Assembly: GCA_963678255.2 (NCBI GenBank)
Contig: CAXXTW010000001.1
Coordinates: forward strand, 248,001-312,000
DNA length: 64,000 bases
Source of the DNA: G963678255 sp963678255
GTDB taxonomy: Bacteria > Cloacimonadota > Cloacimonadia > Cloacimonadales > WRIO01
Reading direction: 5' to 3'
Shown here piece by piece: positions 1-8,232 of this stretch. The notes beneath the pieces were generated by a model that ran no database searches, was not told where the DNA came from, and saw nothing but the letters and a program-made list of their open reading frames with translations. The position numbers were made by a program, and so were the translations under genes. Every line of letters starts with the position of its first letter. Positions within the stretch are counted from its first letter, which is position 1.

Positions 1-1862
1 GCCCATGTAGCATCAGTATAAGTAGTATCATTAGCAGTCGCTGTAGTTCCAATATTTTCCCATGCATTAGGATTAGCAATGTTAGCTAAAGTGGAACGAG
101 AAATTTTGTAACCTTGAAGTGCACGATTTAAAGTTGTAGGAAGCATTGAGAAATTAGTAACAATTGGAGCACATTCAGATTTTGTTAAATTTGCATAATG
201 TGAATTTCTTTTTGAATCCATAGAATTTGTGTTAACACTAGCTATAGTTGCAGGAAGAGTTCCATGATCATAACCCATAGCACGAATAGTGAAGTTTCCT
301 GAGAATGCACCTAAAGTCTCAAGAGCAGCAAATGCCGTAGTGGTATAATTTGTTGATGCGTATTGTGTATTATTGGTAAAAGGATAATCAGCACCAAGAC
401 CGTCATCTAAACCTAAAGCTAAGAATCCTGTATAAGATACACCAACAAAGAACCCATTAGGGCAATTAATAGCTTCTGGAAGAGTATGAGTCATCCAAGT
501 TAAATCAGTACTAGCTACATTTGTTGCATGATATAAAACATTAGTGTTGTCAGGAACACCGTTGGTTAAACCAAAAACCCATACATCAACAGCAGCATGA
601 GGACCTCCGTTATCAGTCAACATCCAGCTCACTGCTGTAACTTCAGCGTTATGACGATGAGCAGCACCAAGAACACCATTAGTAGTTCCACCATTTAAAC
701 CTAACTGACCAACAGCTGTGCCGTCATCATAACGATATTCTACTTCTGGTAAAGAAGAAGGTTTGCGCCAAGTTAAAGCACAATTAGCTTCTGTAGCAAC
801 AGCAACAACGTTTCTTGGAGGATTAGTTGATTCTTGAATTGTAATGGTAGGAACTGTTTGATTAACTGCACCAACAACTAATTCAGCTGTATAAGGTGAA
901 TAACCATCAGCAGATACATTAATATTATAGGTATTACTTGCAAAAACGCCTGGAAGTGTAAAAAGTCCCTGAGCATTCGTAGTTACTGGACCAACATTAG
1001 CATAACCAGATAAACTAACTGAAGCACCTGCTAATGGAGCATTGGTGTCACCAGCATTCACTTGACCAGAAACTGTAACCATTGGTAAAGCTGTTAATGT
1101 AAAGTCTTGAGTTACAGTTTGATTAGCTCCAACGACAACGCCTGTTGCTGTACCATTAACATAACCATTTTTTGATGCTGTTAAATTGAAAGTACCTGCA
1201 AAAGCACCAGAAAGAGTATAAACACCAGATGCATTTGTCATAGCAAATGTAGGAGTTGTGTCAATCGCAACTTTTGCATCAGCTAATGGATTGCCACCTG
1301 ATGTAACAGTTCCAGTGATTGTTGATTGAATAGCCCAATCAAAATCATCTAAGTTTAAATAAAACTCATCTACAGATACGCAATTAACAGCTAAATATAC
1401 TGTTTGACCGATATAAGGCGTTAAATCATAGGTGTATTCAGTCCATGTAGCTGGAGAATTCTCAACACTTTGTAAGTTAACAGTAAAACTAGCAACAGCA
1501 TTAGTTGTTGTTGACAATTTAGTGTTAAATTCTTCCAAAAAAGTAGAATTTTCTGATTTTGCCCAAAATTTTACTACTTTGTAATCATTAGTGATCTGTA
1601 AAGCAGGGGTAACCAACCAATCGTTGTTTCCAGCTGTATTCCAGTGCACACGAGTAACATTGGCTCCACCATGAGCTGTAGCAGAAGCATATACAACAAA
1701 TGTCTGACCATCTGCGTCAACATCATAGGTTGTCCAACCAGTTGGCATAGTTAAGCCACCTTCAAAGCCTTGTGGGAGCTGAGCCCAAAGAGCAGAGGTT
1801 AACAGGACCATAGTAAAAAGAACTGCTAACCAAGTCCGTTTCAAAGTAAATAACGAACTCAT
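1..1862 (-). CDS. Secreted multidomain protein with choice-of-anchor and carboxypeptidase-regulatory-like domains (C-terminus outside window)
   Basis: The open frame runs from an ATG at 1862, with an SD (AGGAGG) just upstream, through the window edge without a stop, so the gene is 3' truncated here. Residues 1-28 form a signal peptide ending near 'SALWAQ'. Residues about 29-165 ('QGFEGGLTMPTGW...DWLVTPAL') look like a cleaved-adhesin/choice-of-anchor J beta-sandwich. Two CarboxypepD_reg-like modules follow ('ITGTVTSGGNPLADAKVAID' and 'VSGQVNAGDTNAPLAGASVS'), then a fibronectin-like region. Proteins of this build in FCB-group bacteria usually end in a type IX-like sorting domain, but that end is not visible. 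The likely role is a cell-surface or secreted binding protein; the substrate is unknown. Confidence 0.8.
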   Translation of the reverse strand, partial: MSSLFTLKRTWLAVLFTMVLLTSALWAQLPQGFEGGLTMPTGWTTYDVDADGQTFVVYASATAHGGANVTRVHWNTAGNNDWLVTPALQITNDYKVVKFWAKSENSTFLEEFNTKLSTTTNAVASFTVNLQSVENSPATWTEYTYDLTPYIGQTVYLAVNCVSVDEFYLNLDDFDWAIQSTITGTVTSGGNPLADAKVAIDTTPTFAMTNASGVYTLSGAFAGTFNLTASKNGYVNGTATGVVVGANQTVTQDFTLTALPMVTVSGQVNAGDTNAPLAGASVSLSGYANVGPVTTNAQGLFTLPGVFASNTYNINVSADGYSPYTAELVVGAVNQTVPTITIQESTNPPRNVVAVATEANCALTWRKPSSLPEVEYRYDDGTAVGQLGLNGGTTNGVLGAAHRHNAEVTAVSWMLTDNGGPHAAVDVWVFGLTNGVPDNTNVLYHATNVASTDLTWMTHTLPEAINCPNGFFVGVSYTGFLALGLDDGLGADYPFTNNTQYASTNYTTTAFAALETLGAFSGNFTIRAMGYDHGTLPATIASVNTNSMDSKRNSHYANLTKSECAPIVTNFSMLPTTLNRALQGYKISRSTLANIANPNAWENIGTTATANDTTYTDATW

Positions 1863-1916
1863 ATTTCCTCCTATCTCTAATTTTAGTGATTTTCTCACTT
1901 TCTTTATTAAAAATAA

Positions 1917-1945
1917 ATCTAAATATTAATAAACTTATTTGTCAA
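1917..1945 (-). promoter_or_regulatory. Candidate promoter of the secreted protein gene
   Basis: A perfect TTGACA lies on the minus strand at 1940-1945. A poor -10 (TTAGAT, 1917-1922) follows at 17 bp. The -35 is convincing, the -10 is not. Confidence 0.35.
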
Positions 1946-2004
1946 CTGTTTTTTTATAAAATAACCTTTTTTCGCTATTTCTTTCATATTTTTAGTAAAA
2001 AAAA

Positions 2005-2081
2005 TGGTGGGTGATGGAAGACTCGAACTTCTGACCTCTACGATGTCAACGTAGCGCTCTAACCAACTGAGCTAATCACCC
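2005..2081 (-). tRNA. tRNA-Val (anticodon GAC)
   Basis: The minus strand folds into a full cloverleaf. The acceptor stem is GGGTGAT paired with ATCACCC. TA at positions 8-9 is followed by a D stem GCTC/GAGC. The anticodon arm CTACG-TTGACAT-CGTAG gives anticodon GAC (valine). The T arm has TTCGAGT in its loop, with one A-C mismatch at the base of the stem. Discriminator A and an encoded CCA end the gene at 2005. A TTGACA on the minus strand at 2116-2121 is a plausible -35 for it. Confidence 0.95.
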
Positions 2082-2463
2082 ACAATTGTTTCACTTTTAT
2101 TATTCTTTTAATTCATGTCAAGAATTTTCTAATTCTGCTTATTTCTCTGAACCCAAACTCTCGTTATTCTTGCATATAAATCTCTTCTACTTATTTACAT
2201 ACTTAATCCTATCTCTTTCCTAACTCATTCCTTCCTTGGTGTTCTCTCAATTTTATTTAACACTATTAACTATATTGAAAACTAATCTCTTTTTCTGTCT
2301 TATTCTTCTCTTATATAATATTTTAAATATCATCTCTGCCAATTATTTCTTATCCTTTGAATAAATTGTTTAACTATTACCTTGACTTTATCTATTCTCT
2401 ATGGTAAAAAAAAATAGATCTCAATAAGAATAGATTGCTTAAATAAAATTATCAGAGGATTAT
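2082..2463. other. Intergenic region, 382 bp, no gene
   Basis: This AT-rich, pyrimidine-biased stretch has no credible reading frame. It holds the tRNA upstream region with a minus-strand TTGACA (2116-2121), one copy of a short dispersed repeat (about 2211-2270), and the SD of the next gene (AGAGGA, ending a few bases before 2464). No clear promoter for the downstream gene was found; a TTGACT at 2382-2387 lacks a well-spaced -10. Confidence 0.6.
2211..2270 (+). repeat. Dispersed intergenic repeat, copy A
   Basis: The core at 2213-2242 includes CATTCCTTCCTTGGTG. It recurs inverted at 59501-59531 with about two mismatches over 30 bases. A looser copy at 31419-31470 extends into the following CTCAATTTT...TTAAC segment. 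All three sit in gene-free DNA. Confidence 0.5.
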
Positions 2464-5436
2464 ATGAATATTAAAGAATTAAACCACTATTACAACAAAT
2501 TCAAATACGGTGAAGATATCTTTTATCAGTTAATGCAAAACAGAGTTCGAGATATTTTGTTGGTTTCTACTTTTTATGATGCCTACATTTTTGAACAGGA
2601 TGGTCAATTAACCGATCTAATCTACGGTGAATTCAGGAAACTAAATCTATCTTCTGCACCTCGTATTAATAGTGTGCCAACTGCCTCAGAAGCAATTAGC
2701 GCTTTAAAAGAAAGAAAATATGATCTTGTTATTACAATGATGCGGATTGGAGACATGACACCTTTCCAATTAGCCAGACATGTTAAAGAAAACTATAAAA
2801 ATGTGCCTGTTTTACTTCTACTCAACAATAAAGCAGATTTTGCCTTTATCGAAAAATATAAAGATGATATGAAATATATTGATAACACCTTTCTTTGGTC
2901 TGCAGACACAAAACTATTTCTGGCTATGATCAAAAATATGGAAGATATTCTAAATGTTAAACATGACACAGAAAAGGGATTAGTAAGAGTCATACTTCTT
3001 GTTGAAGATTCCATAAATTATTATTCTTTATACTTGCCCTTACTTTATGGTGTGATTATGAGACAAACGCAACGCTTAATTGAAGAAGAGTTAAATGAAG
3101 TAAATCAAAAATTAAGGATGAGAATCAGACCAAAAGTCATTTTAGCCCGAAATTATGATGATGCTGTTAAAATATATGAAAAATATAAAGATTATCTGCT
3201 CTGCGTTATTTCGGACGTTCGTTTTGAAAGAGCAGGTATAGAAGATCCTCATGCAGGCTTTCGTTTAATAAAAAAAATCCGTAGCGAAATGCCTGATATA
3301 CCCATAATCTTACAATCCGCAGAATCTGAAAATGAAGAAATGGCTAAGTCTATGCAGGTAACTTTTTTAAATAAAAACTCAGATCAGTTACTCCATAAAT
3401 TAAGATTATTCTTTATTAATCATCTGGGCTTTGGTAATTTTGCGTTTAAAGATAAAGACTTGAACACAATTACAGAAGCTTTCTCTATGGCAGATTTTGA
3501 ACATAAGATCGATTTGATTCCTGACGATTCACTCCTCTATCACAGTAGAAGTAATCACTTTTCAAACTGGTTGATTGCTCATGGTGAGATTAATATTGCC
3601 AAAAAAATTAGGCCTATTCAAGTAGAAGATTTCCCAAGTATTGGATCTTTGAGATCATACATTAAAGATGTCTTCAGTAATGTTCGAAAACAAAAATATC
3701 GGGGAAAAATTATAAATTTTGAATCAAGACATCTTTCTGAACTTAATCAAATTGTTAAAATGAGAGAAGGCTCTCTTGGAGGTAAAGGTAGAGGACTAGC
3801 TTTTCTAAATGCACTTTTAACCTCTATGGAAATGGAAAAAAAATTCCCTGGAGTCAATATATCTCTACCTAGCACTGCTATCATTGGTACATACGAATTT
3901 GATATCTTCATTGAAAACAACCATATAACAGACAAACTATCTCAAACTGATTTATCAGATGAAGAGATTGATCAGATCTTTATCAACTCAGATTTAACTG
4001 AAGAGTTAACTGAAAAATTAACAATCTTTCTTGAAGAAATTAAATATCCTATTGCTGTCAGATCTTCTTCTCTCTTAGAAGATTCTCAGCTTCAACCTTT
4101 TGCCGGGATTTATAGAACTTACATGCTTCCAAACAATAACCCTAACAAAGAAATTAGATTAAAACAACTCACAAATGCTATTAAACTGGTTTATGCTTCT
4201 GTTCATTTACTGGAAACCAGAAAATATATTGAAGCCCTCAGTTATAAAACTGAAGAAGAAAAAATGGCTGTCATTATTCAAGAAGTCGTTGGCAAAAACC
4301 ATGGAGAAGGTTTCTATTATCCTCATATTTCAGGGGTCGGTCAATCTTACAATTTCTATCCTACCTCCTATATGGAACATTCTGATGGCATTGCGACTAT
4401 CGCTTTAGGTTTAGGTCTAGCAGTAGTTGAAGGAAAGTACAACTATCGTTTTTGCCCCAAATATCCTAATTGCGAGCTTCTCCCTCAAGATGAAATGCTA
4501 AAAAATACACAGAAAGACTTTTATGCTATTGATCTTAATAGTCTTGATTTCGATCTGACAAAAGGTGAAGAAGCTACTTTGGTTAAACTCGATCTAAAAA
4601 AAGCTGAAACTCTGGGGACAATCAACCACATTGTCTCAGTTTGGGATTATCAAAACGGTATCTTTATTGATGGGTTACATGCTCAGGGACCTAGAATTCT
4701 TACTTTTGCCAATATATTAAAATATTCTTATTTCCCTCTGGCAAAAATCCTTGAAGAATTATTAGGTATTGGTGAAGCTTCGCTCGGTATCCCTGTCGAA
4801 ATTGAATTTGCTGTTGATTTAACTAAAAATGAGAAAAAAGGAGAATTACCTACTTTTTACATTCTTCAAATCAGACCTTTGTCAATCAACCCCGTTTCAT
4901 ATTTCATTGATGCGGATATGATTGATAAGAAAAACCTGCTTTTATACACAAATCAGGGCATGGGAAATGGTGTGATTGAAAATATTAAAGATGTTATTTA
5001 TGTTGATCCTGATAAATTTAATAAAACTCAAACGGAAGATATTCAAAAAGAAATTGAAATTCTCAACCAAAATCTTAAAAACCTCGATAGGAATTATATC
5101 TTAATGGGACCTGGCAGATGGGGCACAAGAGATCGTTTCCTCGGAATTCCAGTCAAATGGTCACAAATCAACCAAGCTAGAGCTATTATTGAGTTCTCCT
5201 TACCTGATTTTGCTATTGATGCCTCTCAGGGAACTCACTTCTTCCATAATCTAGTCGCCATGAATATTGGCTACTTTAACATATGGCATGGTAGTAGCGA
5301 AAGCTTTATAGATTGGGATTGGTTAAAATCTCAGCAGGTAATTACTAAATTGAATTATTGTGTTCATTGCCAAATTGACCATTCTTTAGTGATTAGAATG
5401 GACGGAAAACACGGTATTGCTATTATTTCAAAATAA
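2464..5436 (+). CDS. Large PEP/pyruvate-binding (ATP-grasp) protein with two N-terminal receiver-like domains
   Basis: The protein has 990 residues and follows an AGAGGA SD. Residues about 28-165 form a degenerate receiver-like fold, with 'YDLVITMMRIGD' where a phosphoacceptor Asp would be expected. Residues about 175-335 form a second one ('ILLVEDS', 'LCVISDVRF', 'MPDIPIILQS') that keeps an Asp. From about 440 onward comes a pyruvate phosphate dikinase-type ATP/pyruvate-binding domain ('GSLGGKGRGLAF', 'YPIAVRSSSLLEDS', 'FAGIYRTYM'). The swivelling phosphohistidine domain and PEP-binding barrel of true PEP synthases are absent, so that name would mislead. Related proteins occur in Bacteroidetes, often annotated as PEP synthase. 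A regulatory or phosphotransfer role is my inference. It appears monocistronic, with a terminator right after the stop. Confidence 0.75.
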   Translation: MNIKELNHYYNKFKYGEDIFYQLMQNRVRDILLVSTFYDAYIFEQDGQLTDLIYGEFRKLNLSSAPRINSVPTASEAISALKERKYDLVITMMRIGDMTPFQLARHVKENYKNVPVLLLLNNKADFAFIEKYKDDMKYIDNTFLWSADTKLFLAMIKNMEDILNVKHDTEKGLVRVILLVEDSINYYSLYLPLLYGVIMRQTQRLIEEELNEVNQKLRMRIRPKVILARNYDDAVKIYEKYKDYLLCVISDVRFERAGIEDPHAGFRLIKKIRSEMPDIPIILQSAESENEEMAKSMQVTFLNKNSDQLLHKLRLFFINHLGFGNFAFKDKDLNTITEAFSMADFEHKIDLIPDDSLLYHSRSNHFSNWLIAHGEINIAKKIRPIQVEDFPSIGSLRSYIKDVFSNVRKQKYRGKIINFESRHLSELNQIVKMREGSLGGKGRGLAFLNALLTSMEMEKKFPGVNISLPSTAIIGTYEFDIFIENNHITDKLSQTDLSDEEIDQIFINSDLTEELTEKLTIFLEEIKYPIAVRSSSLLEDSQLQPFAGIYRTYMLPNNNPNKEIRLKQLTNAIKLVYASVHLLETRKYIEALSYKTEEEKMAVIIQEVVGKNHGEGFYYPHISGVGQSYNFYPTSYMEHSDGIATIALGLGLAVVEGKYNYRFCPKYPNCELLPQDEMLKNTQKDFYAIDLNSLDFDLTKGEEATLVKLDLKKAETLGTINHIVSVWDYQNGIFIDGLHAQGPRILTFANILKYSYFPLAKILEELLGIGEASLGIPVEIEFAVDLTKNEKKGELPTFYILQIRPLSINPVSYFIDADMIDKKNLLLYTNQGMGNGVIENIKDVIYVDPDKFNKTQTEDIQKEIEILNQNLKNLDRNYILMGPGRWGTRDRFLGIPVKWSQINQARAIIEFSLPDFAIDASQGTHFFHNLVAMNIGYFNIWHGSSESFIDWDWLKSQQVITKLNYCVHCQIDHSLVIRMDGKHGIAIISK

Positions 5437-5460
5437 AAAGCCTCCATTTGGAGGCTTTTT
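5435..5460. terminator. Bidirectional rho-independent terminator
   Basis: Stem GCCTCC/GGAGGC with loop ATTT, flanked by an A run on the left and five T on the right. It can end the plus-strand ATP-grasp gene and the minus-strand decarboxylase operon. Confidence 0.9.
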
Positions 5461-5469
5461 CTATAGATT

Positions 5470-5490
5470 ACCCTGTTTTACAGGGTTTTT
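5470..5490 (+). terminator. Second hairpin with T run, plus strand
   Basis: ACCCTG-TTTTA-CAGGGT followed by TTTT. It is a backup terminator for rightward transcription; the minus orientation has no T run. Confidence 0.6.
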
Positions 5491-5500
5491 AATATACTGC

Positions 5501-6625
5501 TTATCCTAATATTCCTAAAAGAACACCTGCTGCAACTGCAGAGCCAATTACACCTGATACATTAGGTGCCATTGCATGCATTAATAGGAAATTATTCTTA
5601 TCATATTGCTGACCTACAACCTGTGAAACACGTGCTGAATCTGGAACTGCTGATACACCAGCACTACCAATTAATGGATTTACTTTTTCTTTAGAGACTA
5701 CATTCATGAGTTTAGCAAACATAATGCCTGTTGCTGTCGCTATCATAAACGAAAAAGCGCCTAATCCAAATATCATAACTGATTGTTTATTTAAAAATAC
5801 GTCTGCACTTGTACTCGCTCCAACTGTTACACCAATCAGTATTGTACAAATGTCTATCAAAGCTGTTCTGGCTGTGACAGCTAAACGCTCTGTTACTCCA
5901 CTTTCCTTTAATAAATTACCTAAAAACAACATTCCTAATAATGCTACGCCACCGGGGGCAATTAAACCTGTTGCCACAAAACCAATGATAGGAAACAAGA
6001 TCTTCTCTCGTTTTGAGACTATACGAGGTGTTTTCATTCTAATAACGCGCTCTTTGGGTGTTGTTAATAACTTCATGATGGGAGGTTGAATGACGGGAAC
6101 TAAAGCCATATAAGAATAAGCGGCTATTGCAATGGGACCAACTAAATGAGGGGCAAGTTTTGAAGATAAATAAATGGAAGTAGGGCCATCTGCACCTCCA
6201 ATGATTCCTATGGAAGCAGCTTCTAATACATTAAAACCTAAAAACATGGCCCCAACAAATGTTGCAAAGATACCTAACTGAGCAGCTGCACCAAGCAGGA
6301 TCAGCTTAGGATTGGCAATTAATGTAGAAAAATCTGTCATCGCTCCAATACCCAAAAAGATTAATGGAGGATAAATACCCTTCATTACTCCAAAATATAG
6401 ATATTGCATCACTGAGCCTTGATTATATACACCCTGATTTAATGCGGATACTCCTGGCATATTGCCCAATACTATACCAAATCCAATAGGAACTAATAAT
6501 AAGGGTTCATAATCTTTAGCTATCCCTAACCAAATAAAAACAAAACCAATGATTAGCATAGCTACATAGCTAAAATTAAAATAAGCAAAACCTGTTGTGT
6601 AAAGAAAATTTAATACTTCTGCCAT
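5501..6625 (-). CDS. mmdB: Sodium-translocating methylmalonyl-CoA (oxaloacetate-type) decarboxylase, beta subunit
   Basis: This 374-residue integral membrane protein has about ten hydrophobic segments and the family signatures 'GGADGPTSIYLSSKLAP', 'PVIQPPIMKLLTT' and 'GSAGVSAVPDSARV'. Subunits of this family bind carboxybiotin, decarboxylate it and export Na+ across the inner membrane. It begins 2 bases after the stop of the biotin carrier gene and is last in the four-gene minus-strand operon, before the terminator at 5435-5460. The carboxyltransferase partner suggests methylmalonyl-CoA as substrate, though family members for oxaloacetate or glutaconyl-CoA look alike in this subunit. Confidence 0.93.
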   Translation of the reverse strand: MAEVLNFLYTTGFAYFNFSYVAMLIIGFVFIWLGIAKDYEPLLLVPIGFGIVLGNMPGVSALNQGVYNQGSVMQYLYFGVMKGIYPPLIFLGIGAMTDFSTLIANPKLILLGAAAQLGIFATFVGAMFLGFNVLEAASIGIIGGADGPTSIYLSSKLAPHLVGPIAIAAYSYMALVPVIQPPIMKLLTTPKERVIRMKTPRIVSKREKILFPIIGFVATGLIAPGGVALLGMLFLGNLLKESGVTERLAVTARTALIDICTILIGVTVGASTSADVFLNKQSVMIFGLGAFSFMIATATGIMFAKLMNVVSKEKVNPLIGSAGVSAVPDSARVSQVVGQQYDKNNFLLMHAMAPNVSGVIGSAVAAGVLLGILG

Positions 6626-6627
6626 GC

Positions 6628-7380
6628 TTAATCTCCCATTTCTATGAGAATTTGTCCATCATTCACTGTTTCACCTTTAGATACACAGATTCTTTTTACT
6701 GTCCCGCTAGTGTGACTAAAAATCTCTGATTCCATTTTCATCGCTTCTAATATAACAACGGGTTGATCTATTGATATCTTATCTCCAACTTTTACTTTAA
6801 TATCTAAAACAATACCTGGTAAAGGAGCAACAACAGCACTTGCCCCGGCTTTTACTGCGGTTTGAACAGGTACATTTTGAGCTTTACTTTCTTTTACAGG
6901 AGTAGTTTTCACTTCTTCTTTTATTACCATCTTAGGTGCAGATACGGTTTGTTCCTTTTGAACTCCCTCTAAAGTAACCAATACTTCTGATTCTTGTACC
7001 GGACTTTTCTCTCTTACATGAATAGTTTTAATGATACCATCCATGGGAGCCATTATCTCTGTTTCCATCTTCATCGCTTCCAATGTTAAAATCACATCTC
7101 CTGAATGTACAAAATCACCTTCTTTTTTCAATAATGAAATGATAACACCTGGAATTGGTGCCTTCACTTCATTGATGGATTTACTATCCGTTCTCATTTG
7201 AGGAACAGATGGCACAGGCTTCTCCATCTGTAATATTTTTGGTTGAACTGCGTTTTTGTCGATGTCTATTTCAACTTCGAATTCAACACCATTCACTTCG
7301 ACCTTAGCATGATTGCCTGTAAATTCTATAATTCTTGCCTGATAATGATCGCCATTTATTTTCATTGTATATTTTTTCAT
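6628..7380 (-). CDS. Biotin carboxyl carrier protein with two tandem biotinyl domains
   Basis: The protein has 250 residues, about twice the usual length of the decarboxylase gamma/biotin carrier subunit. An N-terminal segment (1-60) resembles the start of ordinary carriers. The first biotinyl domain (about 72-138) carries 'EAMKMETEI' with target Lys104. A linker rich in Lys, Val and Pro (140-180) leads to a second domain (about 183-249) with 'EAMKMESEI' and target Lys215. Both attachment motifs and both flanking beta strands are intact, so both lysines could be biotinylated. The product would shuttle CO2 from MmdA to MmdB. SD AAGGAG lies 5' of the ATG; the gene sits 16 bases after the gamma-like gene and 2 before mmdB. 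Confidence 0.92.
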   Translation of the reverse strand: MKKYTMKINGDHYQARIIEFTGNHAKVEVNGVEFEVEIDIDKNAVQPKILQMEKPVPSVPQMRTDSKSINEVKAPIPGVIISLLKKEGDFVHSGDVILTLEAMKMETEIMAPMDGIIKTIHVREKSPVQESEVLVTLEGVQKEQTVSAPKMVIKEEVKTTPVKESKAQNVPVQTAVKAGASAVVAPLPGIVLDIKVKVGDKISIDQPVVILEAMKMESEIFSHTSGTVKRICVSKGETVNDGQILIEMGD

Positions 7381-7396
7381 AAACTTCTCCTTGGAA

Positions 7397-8224
7397 TTAT
7401 TTCCTGTATTGTGTATATTTCAGATTAGGAAATTGCACTTTCCCAGAAGCCTGCCACATACTTACATTAGCTCGTCGCCAGGTTAACATAAGCTTATTCT
7501 CTTCTTCAAGTTCATGCATTCTGATATGAATCGCACTAATCACAGCAACTATTGCTGTTGAATTCAAGTCTTCTTTTTTTTGAGTACTGACAGTTCCTAG
7601 TGTTGTCTGAACTGAATGAGACTCTTTATGCCCATGTTTTTTTGATTTCCCGAAATGAACCAATTGAGAAATTATCAGGGCTGTTAGTATTAACGAAAAA
7701 AAGACAACACTCATACCCAATACTGTCAAAATTGTTCCAAATTTTGGAAGATCCTTTTTAAATTCTATTGACATAAGAATAACATTAGATGGTTTTATCT
7801 GTAAATCCTCTAAAGTTGCATTAGATTTTTCTTTATCTTGTGGATTTAATTGTAAATATCCCATAAGTTTTTTTACAGGAATATGTAATAATTTGGCGAT
7901 TTCTCGAACTGTATTTGTTTGATTAAACCCATATAAAGTAAAATCTTTATAATTTATTATTGCTTCAGGATCTAGTTTTAATGACTTTAAAGATCTATTT
8001 ATTATCCTCTTATCTTTTAAATTCAACTTGAAATTAGTTGCTAACGAATCTACGGAAATATTCACTATCAAAGAAACATCTTGCAAAGTCATATTTTCAT
8101 CAAAACCGTAAAGATCTGTCTGATGCTCTATATCAGTTCCTAAAGAATCTGAATTCACTGCGGCAAAAGATATCATTGTCATCATCAACAGACTAAACAT
8201 GAGTATTATTGATTTATAGATCAT
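7397..8224 (-). CDS. OadG-like gamma/delta subunit with a duplicated N-terminal domain
   Basis: The protein has 275 residues. It starts with a signal peptide (1-22), then two tandem copies of a roughly 55-residue helical domain: 'LYGFDENMTLQDVSLIVNIS...' at about 38-90 and 'LYGFNQTNTVREIAKLLHIP...' at about 93-148. A single membrane segment ('ILTVLGMSVVFFSLILTALI', about 164-185) and a cytoplasmic tail ('AIVAVISAIHIRMHE', 'WRRANVSMWQASGK') match the OadG/MmdD family. Ordinary family members are 80-130 residues and lack the periplasmic repeats. These repeats resemble a short helix-turn domain seen attached to some membrane redox proteins (recalled, not checked). The subunit probably stabilises the decarboxylase complex. 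Confidence 0.8.
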   Translation of the reverse strand: MIYKSIILMFSLLMMTMISFAAVNSDSLGTDIEHQTDLYGFDENMTLQDVSLIVNISVDSLATNFKLNLKDKRIINRSLKSLKLDPEAIINYKDFTLYGFNQTNTVREIAKLLHIPVKKLMGYLQLNPQDKEKSNATLEDLQIKPSNVILMSIEFKKDLPKFGTILTVLGMSVVFFSLILTALIISQLVHFGKSKKHGHKESHSVQTTLGTVSTQKKEDLNSTAIVAVISAIHIRMHELEEENKLMLTWRRANVSMWQASGKVQFPNLKYTQYRK

Positions 8225-8232
8225 ACTTCATC

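Noticed and set aside
2464..5436. Calling the ATP-grasp protein a PEP synthase
   Set aside because: The phosphohistidine and PEP-barrel domains required for the reaction are not visible.
5706..6089. Plus-strand frame opposite mmdB
   Set aside because: It is antisense to conserved membrane-protein codons; no SD, no family features.
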